The notes beneath the pieces are model-generated. The model saw nothing but the letters and a program-made list of their open reading frames with translations, was not told the origin of the DNA and did no database searches. Both the position numbers and the translations under genes were made by a program. Shown here one piece after another: positions 14,758 to 23,288 of a stretch of 33,197 nucleotides of DNA (position 1 is the stretch's first letter; every line of letters starts with the position of its first letter). Origin of the DNA: Lentisphaeria bacterium UBA7640 (lineage in GTDB: Bacteria; Verrucomicrobiota; Lentisphaeria; Victivallales; Victivallaceae); contig DLIO01000036.1 of NCBI GenBank assembly GCA_002483765.1, positions 1 through 33,197 of the forward strand, written 5' to 3'.

Positions 14758-15681
14758 ATGATTATACGGCTGTTGATATTATGTTTAATGTTGGCGTTTA
14801 CCGCGTTAGAAGCGGCGGGATTACGTTGCGTTGAATGCAAACGTGACATTAGCGGTCGTTATTTTACTTCTAATGATAAAACTTATTGCTCTGAAGCCTG
14901 TGTTCAAAAAACTTGGCCGAAATGTTCGCTTTGTGGCAAACCGTTTCGTGCCGGCGTGCAGATGGCGGAAGATCCGTCAAAGATTTTTTGTGCTGAATGC
15001 GCGGCCAAAACACCGTGTTTCAGTTGTCGGTTGCCTGCGGATTGTCGTAAACTTGATGACGGCCGTGAAATTTGTCCGCAATGTTTTAGTCGAGCGATAT
15101 TTGATTTGGGGCCAGCTCGTGAAATCTTTGATGAGGTTAGGCAACGATTGCGCGATGAATTAAAACTGGGCACTGAACGGCGCATCCATTTTCAATTGAC
15201 CAGCTTGCCTGATTTGGAGAAACGTTCAAAAGATAACGGAATTAATCAAGGAATTGAACTGGGGTTATTCTACCATAATTTCACTGAGGTAACTAAAACT
15301 ATTACGTCAGCGTTGCCATGGATAAAGCCAAAAACTGAAATTAGGCGTACTAACGAGCGTTTTGCTATCTATGCTTTGTACGGTCTGCCGAAAGAAAAAT
15401 TGATTGAAGTTTGCGCGCATGAATTAGCGCATGATTGGATGCAAAAAAATTATCCCGGAATTAGGGATATGAAAATACGCGAAGGCTGGGCGGAATACGT
15501 AGCAACCAAGGCAAACCGTTTATTTGGCAATGAAAATTTAAATCGACGTATTGAACGGAATCCTGATCCCGTTTATGGCGATGGTTATCGCGAGGTTGCT
15601 AATTACGCCGCCAGTCACGGTGAAGATGGTTTGTATAAATATTTCGAGTCACTGAGTCCCAAGAGTGTGGACGTGGAATAA
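14758..15681 (+). CDS. Secreted DA1-like zinc metallopeptidase with LIM-type zinc knuckles
   Basis: This 307-residue protein starts with a signal peptide (about 1-20, ending in EAAG). Six Cys pairs in a LIM/treble-clef spacing follow (24/27, 44/48, 56/59, 78/81, 87/90 and 106/109). From about 140 it matches the DA1-like peptidase domain, known best from the plant ubiquitin-regulated peptidase DA1. The zinc site is HELAH (221-225), REGWAEY (241-247) can supply the third ligand, and the family's DPVYGDGYR is at 270-278. It begins 4 bases after mraY and is probably co-transcribed. Export implies a role in the periplasm or outside the cell. A link to wall synthesis is suggested only by position. 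Confidence 0.8.
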   Translation: MIIRLLILCLMLAFTALEAAGLRCVECKRDISGRYFTSNDKTYCSEACVQKTWPKCSLCGKPFRAGVQMAEDPSKIFCAECAAKTPCFSCRLPADCRKLDDGREICPQCFSRAIFDLGPAREIFDEVRQRLRDELKLGTERRIHFQLTSLPDLEKRSKDNGINQGIELGLFYHNFTEVTKTITSALPWIKPKTEIRRTNERFAIYALYGLPKEKLIEVCAHELAHDWMQKNYPGIRDMKIREGWAEYVATKANRLFGNENLNRRIERNPDPVYGDGYREVANYAASHGEDGLYKYFESLSPKSVDVE

Positions 15682-15707
15682 TGAGATACGAGGTAAATTA
15701 GTTCTAA

Positions 15708-15738
15708 GATTTGCGCGCGCATTATGCGCGCGTGAATC
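15708..15738. repeat. REP-like palindrome, copy 2
   Basis: GCGCGCGCA-TTA-TGCGCGCGT at 15713-15733 has the same arms and loop as copies 1 and 3, with one end base changed to a G:T wobble. Outer pairing is GATT/AATC. It is embedded in a wider inverted pair, GTTCTAA (15701-15707) and TTAGAAC (15762-15768), and followed by a small AATAG/CTATT stem, so the element sits in a larger potential structure. Confidence 0.85.
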
Positions 15739-15863
15739 TCAATAGTAACTTTAGCTATTATTTAGAACATCAAAAAGGTGCCGGATTGGGAATTAGAATG
15801 ATAATTATATTTCCGTTGTCGCTAGAAATTATAGTGTGTCGCAAATTTCCATTGCGGTCAGGC

Positions 15864-15892
15864 TTTAAAAATGATTAACGAAGCCTTATATT
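15864..15892 (+). promoter_or_regulatory. Candidate promoter of the pyrE-secA operon
   Basis: TTTAAA (15864-15869) and TATATT (15887-15892) are 17 bases apart, 44 bases before the first start codon. AGGCTT (15860-15865) and AAGCCT (15881-15886) form an inverted pair across the spacer and could be an operator. The -35 match is weak. Confidence 0.35.
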
Positions 15893-15935
15893 ATCATCTT
15901 GATTTTTTATTAGATATTAATTTTAGGAGCAAATA

Positions 15936-16334
15936 ATGGTAGCAGCACGAAAAAAATCCGCAAAGCGAATTGAAGCATTGATGGATTTTCATTGCTTGGA
16001 GGAGCCGTGTGGCGGAGTCGTTAAATTTAGTTTAGCTGAAGTTACGAGCAAAGATTTTCAAGCAGTTTGTCCTAAATGTCATCAAACTTATGAACTTAAT
16101 GCTGAGCTGACTGATAAACTGAAACGAATGTTGTCATTGGTGCAGGCTATCGGCGACGCCGAAGATATTCTTGGTTCATGCAATGTCGCGGTCAATGTTG
16201 CCGGCGGTAGCGTTAAAATTCCCTATGCGTTGCTGTTGACCCGACTCAATACTATGATTACGCTGAATCTTGGTGGGCGTGATGTGGACTTTCATCTTTG
16301 GATAAAACCCTCTTCCTCAAGTACTTTCAACTAA
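15936..16334 (+). CDS. Conserved-looking zinc-ribbon protein of unknown function
   Basis: I do not recognise a named family for this 132-residue protein. After a basic N-terminus it has Cys at 20, 25, 45 and 48, the last two as VCPKCHQTYEL, so residues 18-55 probably form a zinc ribbon. The second half (about 65-125) alternates short hydrophobic strands with polar turns and looks like a small beta-rich domain. It has no signal peptide or membrane segment, so it should be cytoplasmic. TAGGAG is placed 7 bases before ATG 15936. It is first in a run with pyrE (16 bases on) and secA, which suggests co-expression, though no shared pathway is obvious. Confidence 0.75.
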   Translation: MVAARKKSAKRIEALMDFHCLEEPCGGVVKFSLAEVTSKDFQAVCPKCHQTYELNAELTDKLKRMLSLVQAIGDAEDILGSCNVAVNVAGGSVKIPYALLLTRLNTMITLNLGGRDVDFHLWIKPSSSSTFN

Positions 16335-16350
16335 ACAAATAGGTAAAATT

Positions 16351-16944
16351 ATGGATCTCAAAGAATTGCAGGCAGAAATCGATAACGAAGAACTAATCGA
16401 CATGATGACCCACTCAAAAGCACTGTTGAATGGTCATTTTCAACTGCGTAGCGGTTTGCACAGTGATTGTTTTTTTCAAGCAGCATTGTTGCTGCAATAT
16501 CCTGATTTGGCTAAAAAAACCTGTCGTCAGATGGCGAAGTTTTTTACCAATCAACAGGTTGACTGCGTCATTTCGCCGGCAGTTGGCGGTCTGATTGTTG
16601 GTCATGAATTGGCGCGCGCGCTCGGAGTTCGCGCTATTTTTGCCGACAAAGAGGATGACCAATTAATTTTAAAACGTGGTTTTACCATCAAGCCGGGCGA
16701 AAAAGTGTTGGTGGCAGAAGATGTGATCACGCGTGGCGGACGGGTTCAACAAACCATTGATTTGGCGCGCAGTCTCGGTGCTGAAGTCGTCGGCGTCGGC
16801 GTTATTGTTGACCGCAGTGGCGGAATGGCCAAATTTGATGTACCACATTACAGTTTGCTTCAACTGAAACTCGAAACTTATGAACCGGAAACGTGTCCAC
16901 TTTGTAAACAGGGAATTGCCCTTGACCGTCCCGGCTCCAAATAA
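16351..16944 (+). CDS. pyrE: Orotate phosphoribosyltransferase
   Basis: PyrE transfers the phosphoribosyl group of PRPP to orotate, giving OMP in pyrimidine synthesis. The 197-residue length is normal. The PRPP-binding loop VLVAEDVITRGG is near 118-129, preceded by the substrate-side stretch ISPAVGGLIVGHELARAL. The C-terminal CPLCKQGIALDRPGSK ending is typical of the non-enterobacterial branch of the family. The second residue of the usual VLVVDDV core is changed to VAEDV, which keeps the acidic pair. ATG 16351 lies 16 bases after the preceding gene and secA follows after 18 bases, so the three are probably one operon. Confidence 0.95.
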   Translation: MDLKELQAEIDNEELIDMMTHSKALLNGHFQLRSGLHSDCFFQAALLLQYPDLAKKTCRQMAKFFTNQQVDCVISPAVGGLIVGHELARALGVRAIFADKEDDQLILKRGFTIKPGEKVLVAEDVITRGGRVQQTIDLARSLGAEVVGVGVIVDRSGGMAKFDVPHYSLLQLKLETYEPETCPLCKQGIALDRPGSK

Positions 16945-16962
16945 ATCTCAAAAGGAACGATA

Positions 16963-19900
16963 ATGTTTAGTCTGATTCTCGAAAAAATCTTCGGAAAGAA
17001 ATCTCAGCGCGATACTAGAAAAATGATCCCGCTGGTGGAAAAGGTTAACGAACTCGAAGAGAGTTACCAAAGCCTTTCCGAAGAGCAACTTAAAGCTAAA
17101 ACTACGGAATTTAAAGAGCGTTTAAAGAATGGAGAAACGACTGAAGACATCATGTGTGAAGCGTTTGCCGTGGTTAAAAACGCTTGCCGTCGCTTAGTTG
17201 GGGTTGAAATCAACGTTTGCGGGCAGAGCATGATCTGGAATATGATCCCATTTGATGTTCAAATTATGGGCGCGATCGCACTTCACCGTGGCAATATTGC
17301 CGAAATGGCGACTGGTGAAGGAAAAACTCTAGTTGCAACCATGCCGCTCTATTTGAATGCGTTAACTGGGCGTAACTGCCAGTTGGTAACCGTCAACGAT
17401 TATCTTGCGCTTCGTGACTCTGAATGGATGGGCGCAGTTTTCACCTATTTAGGCTTGACTGTCGGTTGTTTACAAAACATGCAACCACCGCATATGCGCC
17501 GCGAAATCTACGCTTGTGACATTACTTACGGCACGAATAGTGAATTTGGTTTTGATTATTTGCGTGATATGGGAATGGCCATGGAAGCTGGACAAATGGT
17601 CCAGCGCGATCACTTTTATGCGATCATCGACGAAATTGACAGTATTTTAATTGACGAAGCACGTACGCCGTTGATTATTGCCGGGCCTGCTGCCAACTCC
17701 TCTCATCAATTTGATGAACTCAAACCGATGGTGGCGGATCTTTATTTCAAACAAAACGCGCTTTGTTCTCGCTTGGCGCGAGAAGCTCGTGAACTGCTGG
17801 ACAAACCTGAACGTTCCGCCGAAGATTATGAAGACGCGTTGACCAAACTTTTACAAGTTAAATTTGGTATGCCGACTCATAAACAACTGTTGCGTGCGGT
17901 CGAGGATGGTAATATTTTAAAAGATTTGGAGCGCATGGAATCCAGAGTTCGCAGTGACAATAATCGAGGACTGTTACAAGAAGTTCAGGGAGAACTTTTT
18001 TTTACCATTGACGAGAAAGGGCACGAAGCTGATCTGACCGAAAAAGGACGCAATGCCGTTTCACCCACTGATCCGGAAGCTTTTATTATGCCCGACTTAT
18101 TGGATAATCTTCACAATATCGATGATGACCCAGATTTGAGTGAAGAAGAGAAAATTACTCAAAAAGAAAAATATCAGCAGGAATTTGGACACAAAAGCGA
18201 GCGTCTCCATGATCTATCACAACTGCTTCGCGCTCACTGTTTATTTGAAAAAGATGTTCATTATGTGATTCAGAACGATAAAATCATGATTGTTGATGAA
18301 CATACTGGCCGTATTATGCCGGGACGGCGTTTTAGCGATGGCCTGCATCAAGCACTTGAAGCCAAAGAACGCGTTACCATTGAAGAGGAAACACAAACTT
18401 TAGCCTCTATCACTATTCAGAATTATTTCCGAATGTACGAAAAATTAGCGGGTATGACTGGAACAGCGGAAACCGAAGCCAACGAATTTCACCAAATTTA
18501 TAAACTTGATGTTATCGTTATTCCGACTAATCGACCTTGCATCCGTAAAGATACCAACGACTCGGTGTTTAAAACCAGACGTGAAAAATATAACGCTATC
18601 GTTCAGGAAGTGGAAGAACTTCATAAACTCGGACAGCCGATTTTGCTGGGAACCACTTCAGTTGAAGACTCCGAAGTTATTAGCCGGTTTCTTAAACGTA
18701 AAAATATTCCACATAACGTCTTAAACGCTAAACAGCACCAGCATGAAGCGGAAATCATCGCGGGAGCCGGCCAAAAAGGCGCAGTGACTGTGGCTACTAA
18801 TATGGCCGGTCGCGGTACTGATATTAAACTAGGCGAAGGCGTTTGCGACCTTGGCGGCTTACACGTGGTTGCCAGTGGACGGCATGACGCGCGCCGTATT
18901 GACCGGCAGTTACGCGGGCGTTGTTCACGTCAAGGCGATCCAGGTTCGTCGAAATTTTATATTTCGCTTGAAGACAACTTAATGAGGTTATTCGGTTCAG
19001 ATCGTATCGTGAAAATCTTTGACCGGTTCGGGATTGAAGAGGGTGAAGAACTCCAGCATTCATGGCTGAATCGTTCAATCGAAAAAGCTCAGTGTCGCGT
19101 TGAGCAACATCATTTTTCAATTCGTAAACGTACTCTGGAATATGACGACGTAATGAATAAACAGCGCGAAGTTGTCTACGGTTTACGCAAAGAAGCTTTG
19201 CTCGTTGAGAATCCGCACGATGTGCTTTTCGGACTAATTGAAGAGGTCGTTTTTCGTTATATTGAAGACGCGGTCTTTCAAAGTGGTTTAAGTAAAAGTA
19301 AGAATGACGACCAGGAAACTAGCTACAATTGGGATTATTTGTTGTCATGGTTACATCTTAATTTTCCAGTTAACTTTACTGTGGAAAGCCTTGGCTTTAA
19401 ACCTGAAGAAGCTCCGGATGACGCTAATTCGTTAGCGGTTCATATCGTTGCTGAAATCGAAAAAGCATTCAATGCCAAGCACGCAAACCTTAGCGAAGAA
19501 GAAAGAATCTGGCTCGAACGTCGCATTATTATTGAAGCAATTGACCGCCTTTGGCAGGAACATCTCTACGAAATGGATCATCTGCGCTCCAGCATGGGAT
19601 TGCGCGCTTATGCGCAAAAAGATCCACTGGTAGAATATAAAAACGAAGCATTTAATCTGTTTAACAGTCTGATGATGCGGATCTACCGTGAAGCCGCGAA
19701 AAACCTCTTCCGCGCCAGTTTGACCACTGCCGATGAATGGGAGAAAATTTTGCGTTCAATGCCCCAAGAATTGCTCCACCAACAGTTCGGACAATTTGAT
19801 GACAGCAATGTCGAAGATGCCGACGTATTGCCCGGAGAAATGCCAGAAGAAATGGCTACAAAAGGGGTCACGATCAGGGTCAACCGTCCCGGCGGAAAAG

Positions 19901-19965
19901 TTGGTCGCAACGACCCATGCCCTTGCGGTAGCGGTCAAAAATATAAAAAGTGCTGCGGAAAATAA
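16963..19965 (+). CDS. secA: Preprotein translocase ATPase SecA
   Basis: SecA drives unfolded precursors through SecYEG. The 1000-residue protein is about 100 longer than E. coli SecA. It has the NBD1 Walker A MATGEGKTL near 114-122, the Walker B/DEAD region IDEIDSILIDEARTPLI near 222-238, the MAGMTGTAETEANEF motif, NBD2 motifs with TNMAGRGTDIKLG and RQLRGRCSRQGDPG, and a C-terminal SEC-C zinc motif (CPCGSGQKYKKCCG) for SecB or phospholipid contact. Extra length is mainly a charged insertion near 300-420 with repeated acidic segments, of a kind seen in several non-proteobacterial SecA proteins. AAGGAACG precedes the start. All catalytic motifs look intact. Confidence 0.97.
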   Translation: MFSLILEKIFGKKSQRDTRKMIPLVEKVNELEESYQSLSEEQLKAKTTEFKERLKNGETTEDIMCEAFAVVKNACRRLVGVEINVCGQSMIWNMIPFDVQIMGAIALHRGNIAEMATGEGKTLVATMPLYLNALTGRNCQLVTVNDYLALRDSEWMGAVFTYLGLTVGCLQNMQPPHMRREIYACDITYGTNSEFGFDYLRDMGMAMEAGQMVQRDHFYAIIDEIDSILIDEARTPLIIAGPAANSSHQFDELKPMVADLYFKQNALCSRLAREARELLDKPERSAEDYEDALTKLLQVKFGMPTHKQLLRAVEDGNILKDLERMESRVRSDNNRGLLQEVQGELFFTIDEKGHEADLTEKGRNAVSPTDPEAFIMPDLLDNLHNIDDDPDLSEEEKITQKEKYQQEFGHKSERLHDLSQLLRAHCLFEKDVHYVIQNDKIMIVDEHTGRIMPGRRFSDGLHQALEAKERVTIEEETQTLASITIQNYFRMYEKLAGMTGTAETEANEFHQIYKLDVIVIPTNRPCIRKDTNDSVFKTRREKYNAIVQEVEELHKLGQPILLGTTSVEDSEVISRFLKRKNIPHNVLNAKQHQHEAEIIAGAGQKGAVTVATNMAGRGTDIKLGEGVCDLGGLHVVASGRHDARRIDRQLRGRCSRQGDPGSSKFYISLEDNLMRLFGSDRIVKIFDRFGIEEGEELQHSWLNRSIEKAQCRVEQHHFSIRKRTLEYDDVMNKQREVVYGLRKEALLVENPHDVLFGLIEEVVFRYIEDAVFQSGLSKSKNDDQETSYNWDYLLSWLHLNFPVNFTVESLGFKPEEAPDDANSLAVHIVAEIEKAFNAKHANLSEEERIWLERRIIIEAIDRLWQEHLYEMDHLRSSMGLRAYAQKDPLVEYKNEAFNLFNSLMMRIYREAAKNLFRASLTTADEWEKILRSMPQELLHQQFGQFDDSNVEDADVLPGEMPEEMATKGVTIRVNRPGGKVGRNDPCPCGSGQKYKKCCGK

Positions 19966-19971
19966 TCATTT

Positions 19972-20223
19972 ATGCGTTGTTCAGCTTGCGGTTCTTCAGA
20001 AGTCACAGTAAACAGCCGGAAATATAATCCAGTAGTTGGTTGTTTGGGGTTTTTGTTGTTCAGCTGGTGGGGCCTATTGCTGGGATTGTTTTTTAACGAC
20101 CTACAAGCGTCCTGCAACGAATGCGGACACCGCGAACCCCTGAATACCCAATCGTCATCCTGTTGCGGCTGTCTAGTCTTGCTCTTCTTGTTAGCAATAG
20201 TGTTCATGTTATTTTTTAATTGA
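19972..20223 (+). CDS. Small Cys-rich zinc-ribbon membrane protein
   Basis: I do not recognise a named family for this 83-residue protein, six bases after secA. CSAC at 3-6 and CNEC near 48-51 could form one zinc ribbon split by a hydrophobic segment (about 22-43). A second membrane segment (about 64-82) follows the SSCCGCL cysteines. The layout resembles small zinc-ribbon-plus-membrane proteins. The coding probability rests on the clean frame, the operon-like position and the paired cysteines; there is only a weak ribosome site (GCGGAAAATAATC) inside the end of secA. It might act at the membrane near the Sec machinery, but that is a guess from location. Confidence 0.65.
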   Translation: MRCSACGSSEVTVNSRKYNPVVGCLGFLLFSWWGLLLGLFFNDLQASCNECGHREPLNTQSSSCCGCLVLLFLLAIVFMLFFN

Positions 20224-20657
20224 TGAAAAACAAATACGGCAATGATAGTGCATTGCAGTAATTAATAAGCTACGAATCAAAGAGATTGATAAAAAAATTC
20301 ATGTTCATATGAATGGATATCAGAATATTCGCATAAAATTGACTTCACGTGTACAACTCCAGTCGTTCAATTCATCTCAGTTTGTACGATCATTGCTGAG
20401 TTTGATTTTCTTGCTCGGCGAATACGGCCCCTCGGGAAGTAATCTGAATTAACCATTTGTGGGAAGATGTGTTTTAACATGACTCAGGATGATATTGTAT
20501 CTTGATTTCTACCTAGTAGGTTACGGAAATCCCATTTTTGAAGAATCTATATAAGCGTTTAGTACAAAGTGACGAAAGTAAAATATTTGTAAGATCTGCT
20601 TGTATGCGTTAACTTTCACTCATTTTGTGCACCGTTGTCATTACTTCAACAAATTGC

Positions 20658-20688
20658 AAAAAAGTTATTGTCACGAGACTTGACAATA
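20658..20688 (-). terminator. Intrinsic terminator of the FHA-ftsH-DUF167 unit
   Basis: TATTGTCA (20666-20673) and TGACAATA (20681-20688) are perfect 8-base arms with a 7-base loop. On the minus strand the stem is followed by ACTTTTTT, a usable U-tract. It lies 34 bases beyond the stop of the last minus-strand gene. The stem is A+T-rich, so efficiency may be modest. Confidence 0.65.
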
Positions 20689-20694
20689 GACACA

Positions 20695-20715
20695 CTAGCT
20701 ATGTGCGCGTGAATT
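20695..20715. repeat. Decayed copy of the REP-like palindrome
   Basis: CTAGC followed by TATGTGCGCGTGAATTAG reads as the right half of the palindrome seen at 32255-32285, with most of the left arm deleted and one base changed. It looks like a remnant, which suggests the element has been present in this genome for some time. Confidence 0.45.
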
Positions 20716-20721
20716 AGCAGT

Positions 20722-21054
20722 TTAAATTTTCAATTTTTTGGAATTGTTTTTTTTGTGCAATAATGCCAACAACTCAGCTTTGGTAATGCCGTAAAGGCGA
20801 ATGACTTTGCGACGTGAGGTCATGCCAGAAACTAGTTCCACCGAAGATTTTGGGATTCCGGCTAGTTTTGCCACACATTTACAGAGATGTTCATTAGCTT
20901 TGCCATCGACTGGCGGCGCGGTGATGGTTATTTTTATCGCATCGCCATGAACTCCGGCAATAGCATCAATCGAAGACTTGGGTTGAATCCAGCATGGCAT
21001 TATCACACCATGCTGGTCTTCGCGGAGCAATTGCTCTAATTCTTCGGAATCCAT
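20722..21054 (-). CDS. DUF167 (YggU-family) protein
   Basis: This 110-residue cytoplasmic protein matches DUF167 (YggU). The family core is clear: IKITITAPPVDGKANEHLCKCVAKLAGIPKSSVELVSG, split here as KITITAPPVDGKANEHL (about 41-57) and then SSVELVSGMTSRRKVIRLYG. No biochemical activity is established for the family. It begins 12 bases after the ftsH stop and so is probably co-transcribed with it. It carries a 15-residue acidic N-terminal extension compared with short members. The next feature downstream is a terminator-like hairpin, making it the last gene of the unit. Confidence 0.88.
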   Translation of the reverse strand: MDSEELEQLLREDQHGVIMPCWIQPKSSIDAIAGVHGDAIKITITAPPVDGKANEHLCKCVAKLAGIPKSSVELVSGMTSRRKVIRLYGITKAELLALLHKKNNSKKLKI

Positions 21055-21066
21055 AGTCCAGTGCGC

Positions 21067-23208
21067 TTAAGTTAGCGTCGAATCTTCGGCTGGTTTGGCT
21101 TCGGGGGCATTGCTGACTGTTGAGATTAATTCGGGGCCAGGAGTTGCCGTTGGCATATCCTCTTCCACAATAATCGGCATTCCAATCAAGGTTCTTACTT
21201 CATTGGCAGTTAATGATTCTTTTTCCAACAGTTCGCAAGCAATTTTTTCCAACTCAGCGTAGTGTTCTTTAAGCATTTTTCGCGAGCGTTCAAGTGCGTC
21301 ATGAATAGTCTTTTTCACTTCTGCGTCAATTTTTGCGGCAGTATCCTGGCTATAAGCATCGCCGGCTCCCTGATCGGAGCGAACATGTATCGGATGGGTT
21401 AAATCGCCATAACGTACTGGACCAATTATGTCATTCATTCCAAACGCGCAGACCATCAATCGAGCAATCCTTGAAGCGTGCTCAATGTCGCCAGCGGCAC
21501 CGCTAGTGATATCTTTAAACGCTAATTCTTCTGCGACTCGTCCGCCCATCAAGACAGCCAGTTCGTCCATGAGTTCATTACGGCTTTGCGTATAAGAATC
21601 TTCGGACGGCATAGTCATCGTAGCACCAAGATAGGCGCGTCCACGTGGAATAATGGTCACTTTGTGAACGGGAGTGGCGTGTTCGCAATACATCGCCATT
21701 AAAGTGTGTCCAGCTTCATGGTATGCGGTCAATTTGCGTTCACGTTCATTGACTTTACGGCTACGGCGTTCGCGTCCCCAGCGGACTTTGTCGCGTGCCT
21801 CTTCCATGTCGGGTTGAGTCACGAATTCCGTGTTGTTGCGTGCCGCCAGTAATGCCGCTTCGTTGCAGAGGTTGGCGAGGTCGGCACCGGAAAATCCAGG
21901 AGTGGTTTTGGCCACCAAATCCAAATTTACATCCGGCCCAGTTCGAATATTTTTGATATGAACATTGAGAATCTGGCGGCGACCTTTTATATCTGGAAGG
22001 TCAAGCACAATCTGACGGTCAAAACGTCCTGGGCGTAACAGCGCCGGATCAAGGACATCGGGGCGGTTAGTGGCGGCGAGTAAGATAACGCCACTTTGGC
22101 TTTCCAGTCCATCCATTTCCACTAGCATAGCATTCAAGGTTTGTTCGCGTTCATCATGACCGCCACCAAGACCAGAGAAACGTGAACGTCCGACTGCGTC
22201 AATTTCGTCAATAAAAATCAGGCTGGGTGAATTTTTGCGAGCTTGTTCAAACATATCACGAACACGACTCGCGCCAACTCCAACGAACATCTCCACGAAA
22301 TCAGAACCGCTGATCGAAAAGAATGGTGTATTAGCTGCAGTCGCAACTGCTTTGGCTAATAGTGTTTTCCCAGTCCCGGGAGGTCCAGTAAGCAAACAGC
22401 CTTTTGGGATTTTTCCGCCAATTAGTTTGAATTTTAACGGATCTTTAAGAAAATCAATAATCTCTTTGACCTCTTCTTTAGCTTCGTCAGCGCCGGCAAT
22501 GTCGTCAAAGCTAATATTAATATCGCTCGGCATAATCATGCGGGCGCGACTTTTTCCAAACTGCATTGCGCCACGGCCAGCCATTTTTACTTGGCGTGAA
22601 AAAAGGAAATAGATCAGACCAATAATCAAGATGATTGGAATCAGCGTAATCAACGCATTCCACCAATTTTCGCGGGTTCCTACATCACGGGAAACATTGG
22701 ACTCGCGCAACATCTCATCAATTTTTTCGGAATAGATGACTCTTGTACGGTAGCGGACAATATGGTCTTTTTTTACCGCGCCTTCTTGCGCGCCATTGAT
22801 TACGTTGTTATCGGCAGTGGCAGGAGCAGGAGGGGTTATACGCATTTTTCCTTCAATATTCATTATGCGATCGCTTTCTGCACTGGTTTTTGCACTGATA
22901 ATTTGTTGGTTATTCAACAGTTCTTCAAATTCACTTTGGCTGATTTTACGCATTGACGAGTCACCTAATCCAGTTTTCATTACCAGAAGCACTCCAATAG
23001 CGACCATAATCAGTAACCACACCATTGCGGAAGCTGGAGAGCGTTTGCCCTGTGGAGGAGGAGGGGGTAAGTCGCCCTTAGGCTGTTGGTTATTAGCTTG
23101 TTGTTCTTTTTGCTTTGGTTTTTTATTGGTCTCTTGTTTTTTTGGTAAATCTTTTTTTGATTTGGGCTTTGTCTCTTGGTCGTCGTCCAATTGTTTATCG
23201 TTGTCCAT
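21067..23208 (-). CDS. ftsH: ATP-dependent zinc metalloprotease FtsH
   Basis: FtsH is a hexameric membrane AAA+ protease that degrades misfolded membrane proteins and selected regulators. The 713 residues include a long Lys/Gln/Pro-rich cytoplasmic N-terminus (about 1-58), membrane segments near 61-77 and 185-205 flanking a periplasmic domain, and an AAA module with GPPGTGKT (near 272-279), LIFIDEIDAVGRS and the NRPDVLDPALLRPGRFDR region. The peptidase has HEAGH near 495-499. The unusually long charged and polyproline (PPPPPP) N-terminus is not in E. coli FtsH but occurs in some other phyla. An FHA-domain gene lies 80 bases upstream on the same strand. Confidence 0.97.
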   Translation of the reverse strand: MDNDKQLDDDQETKPKSKKDLPKKQETNKKPKQKEQQANNQQPKGDLPPPPPQGKRSPASAMVWLLIMVAIGVLLVMKTGLGDSSMRKISQSEFEELLNNQQIISAKTSAESDRIMNIEGKMRITPPAPATADNNVINGAQEGAVKKDHIVRYRTRVIYSEKIDEMLRESNVSRDVGTRENWWNALITLIPIILIIGLIYFLFSRQVKMAGRGAMQFGKSRARMIMPSDINISFDDIAGADEAKEEVKEIIDFLKDPLKFKLIGGKIPKGCLLTGPPGTGKTLLAKAVATAANTPFFSISGSDFVEMFVGVGASRVRDMFEQARKNSPSLIFIDEIDAVGRSRFSGLGGGHDEREQTLNAMLVEMDGLESQSGVILLAATNRPDVLDPALLRPGRFDRQIVLDLPDIKGRRQILNVHIKNIRTGPDVNLDLVAKTTPGFSGADLANLCNEAALLAARNNTEFVTQPDMEEARDKVRWGRERRSRKVNERERKLTAYHEAGHTLMAMYCEHATPVHKVTIIPRGRAYLGATMTMPSEDSYTQSRNELMDELAVLMGGRVAEELAFKDITSGAAGDIEHASRIARLMVCAFGMNDIIGPVRYGDLTHPIHVRSDQGAGDAYSQDTAAKIDAEVKKTIHDALERSRKMLKEHYAELEKIACELLEKESLTANEVRTLIGMPIIVEEDMPTATPGPELISTVSNAPEAKPAEDSTLT

Positions 23209-23288
23209 TAAATTTTCCTAATAAAGTTTTAAATAAATATAGCGATCATCGCAGAGCGCTTTGCGTAAATGAGGGTCATAGAATTAAA

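Larger units (their letters stand above)
20224..20721. other. Gene-free convergent intergenic region
   Basis: These 498 bases separate the end of the secA operon from the end of the ftsH operon. I see no credible gene. It holds weak inverted repeats, GCAATG/CATTGC (near 20239-20256) and ATTCAT/ATGAAT (20297-20314), then the minus-strand terminator and a decayed palindrome described separately. The remainder shows no recognisable structure. Confidence 0.6.

Noticed and set aside
14831..15163. 110-residue ORF overlapping the DA1-like gene
   Set aside because: It is an out-of-frame shadow of the Cys-rich region of the real gene.
20224..20721. Hidden small gene in the convergent spacer
   Set aside because: I found no frame with a ribosome site and a plausible composition; only inverted repeats and a terminator are supported.
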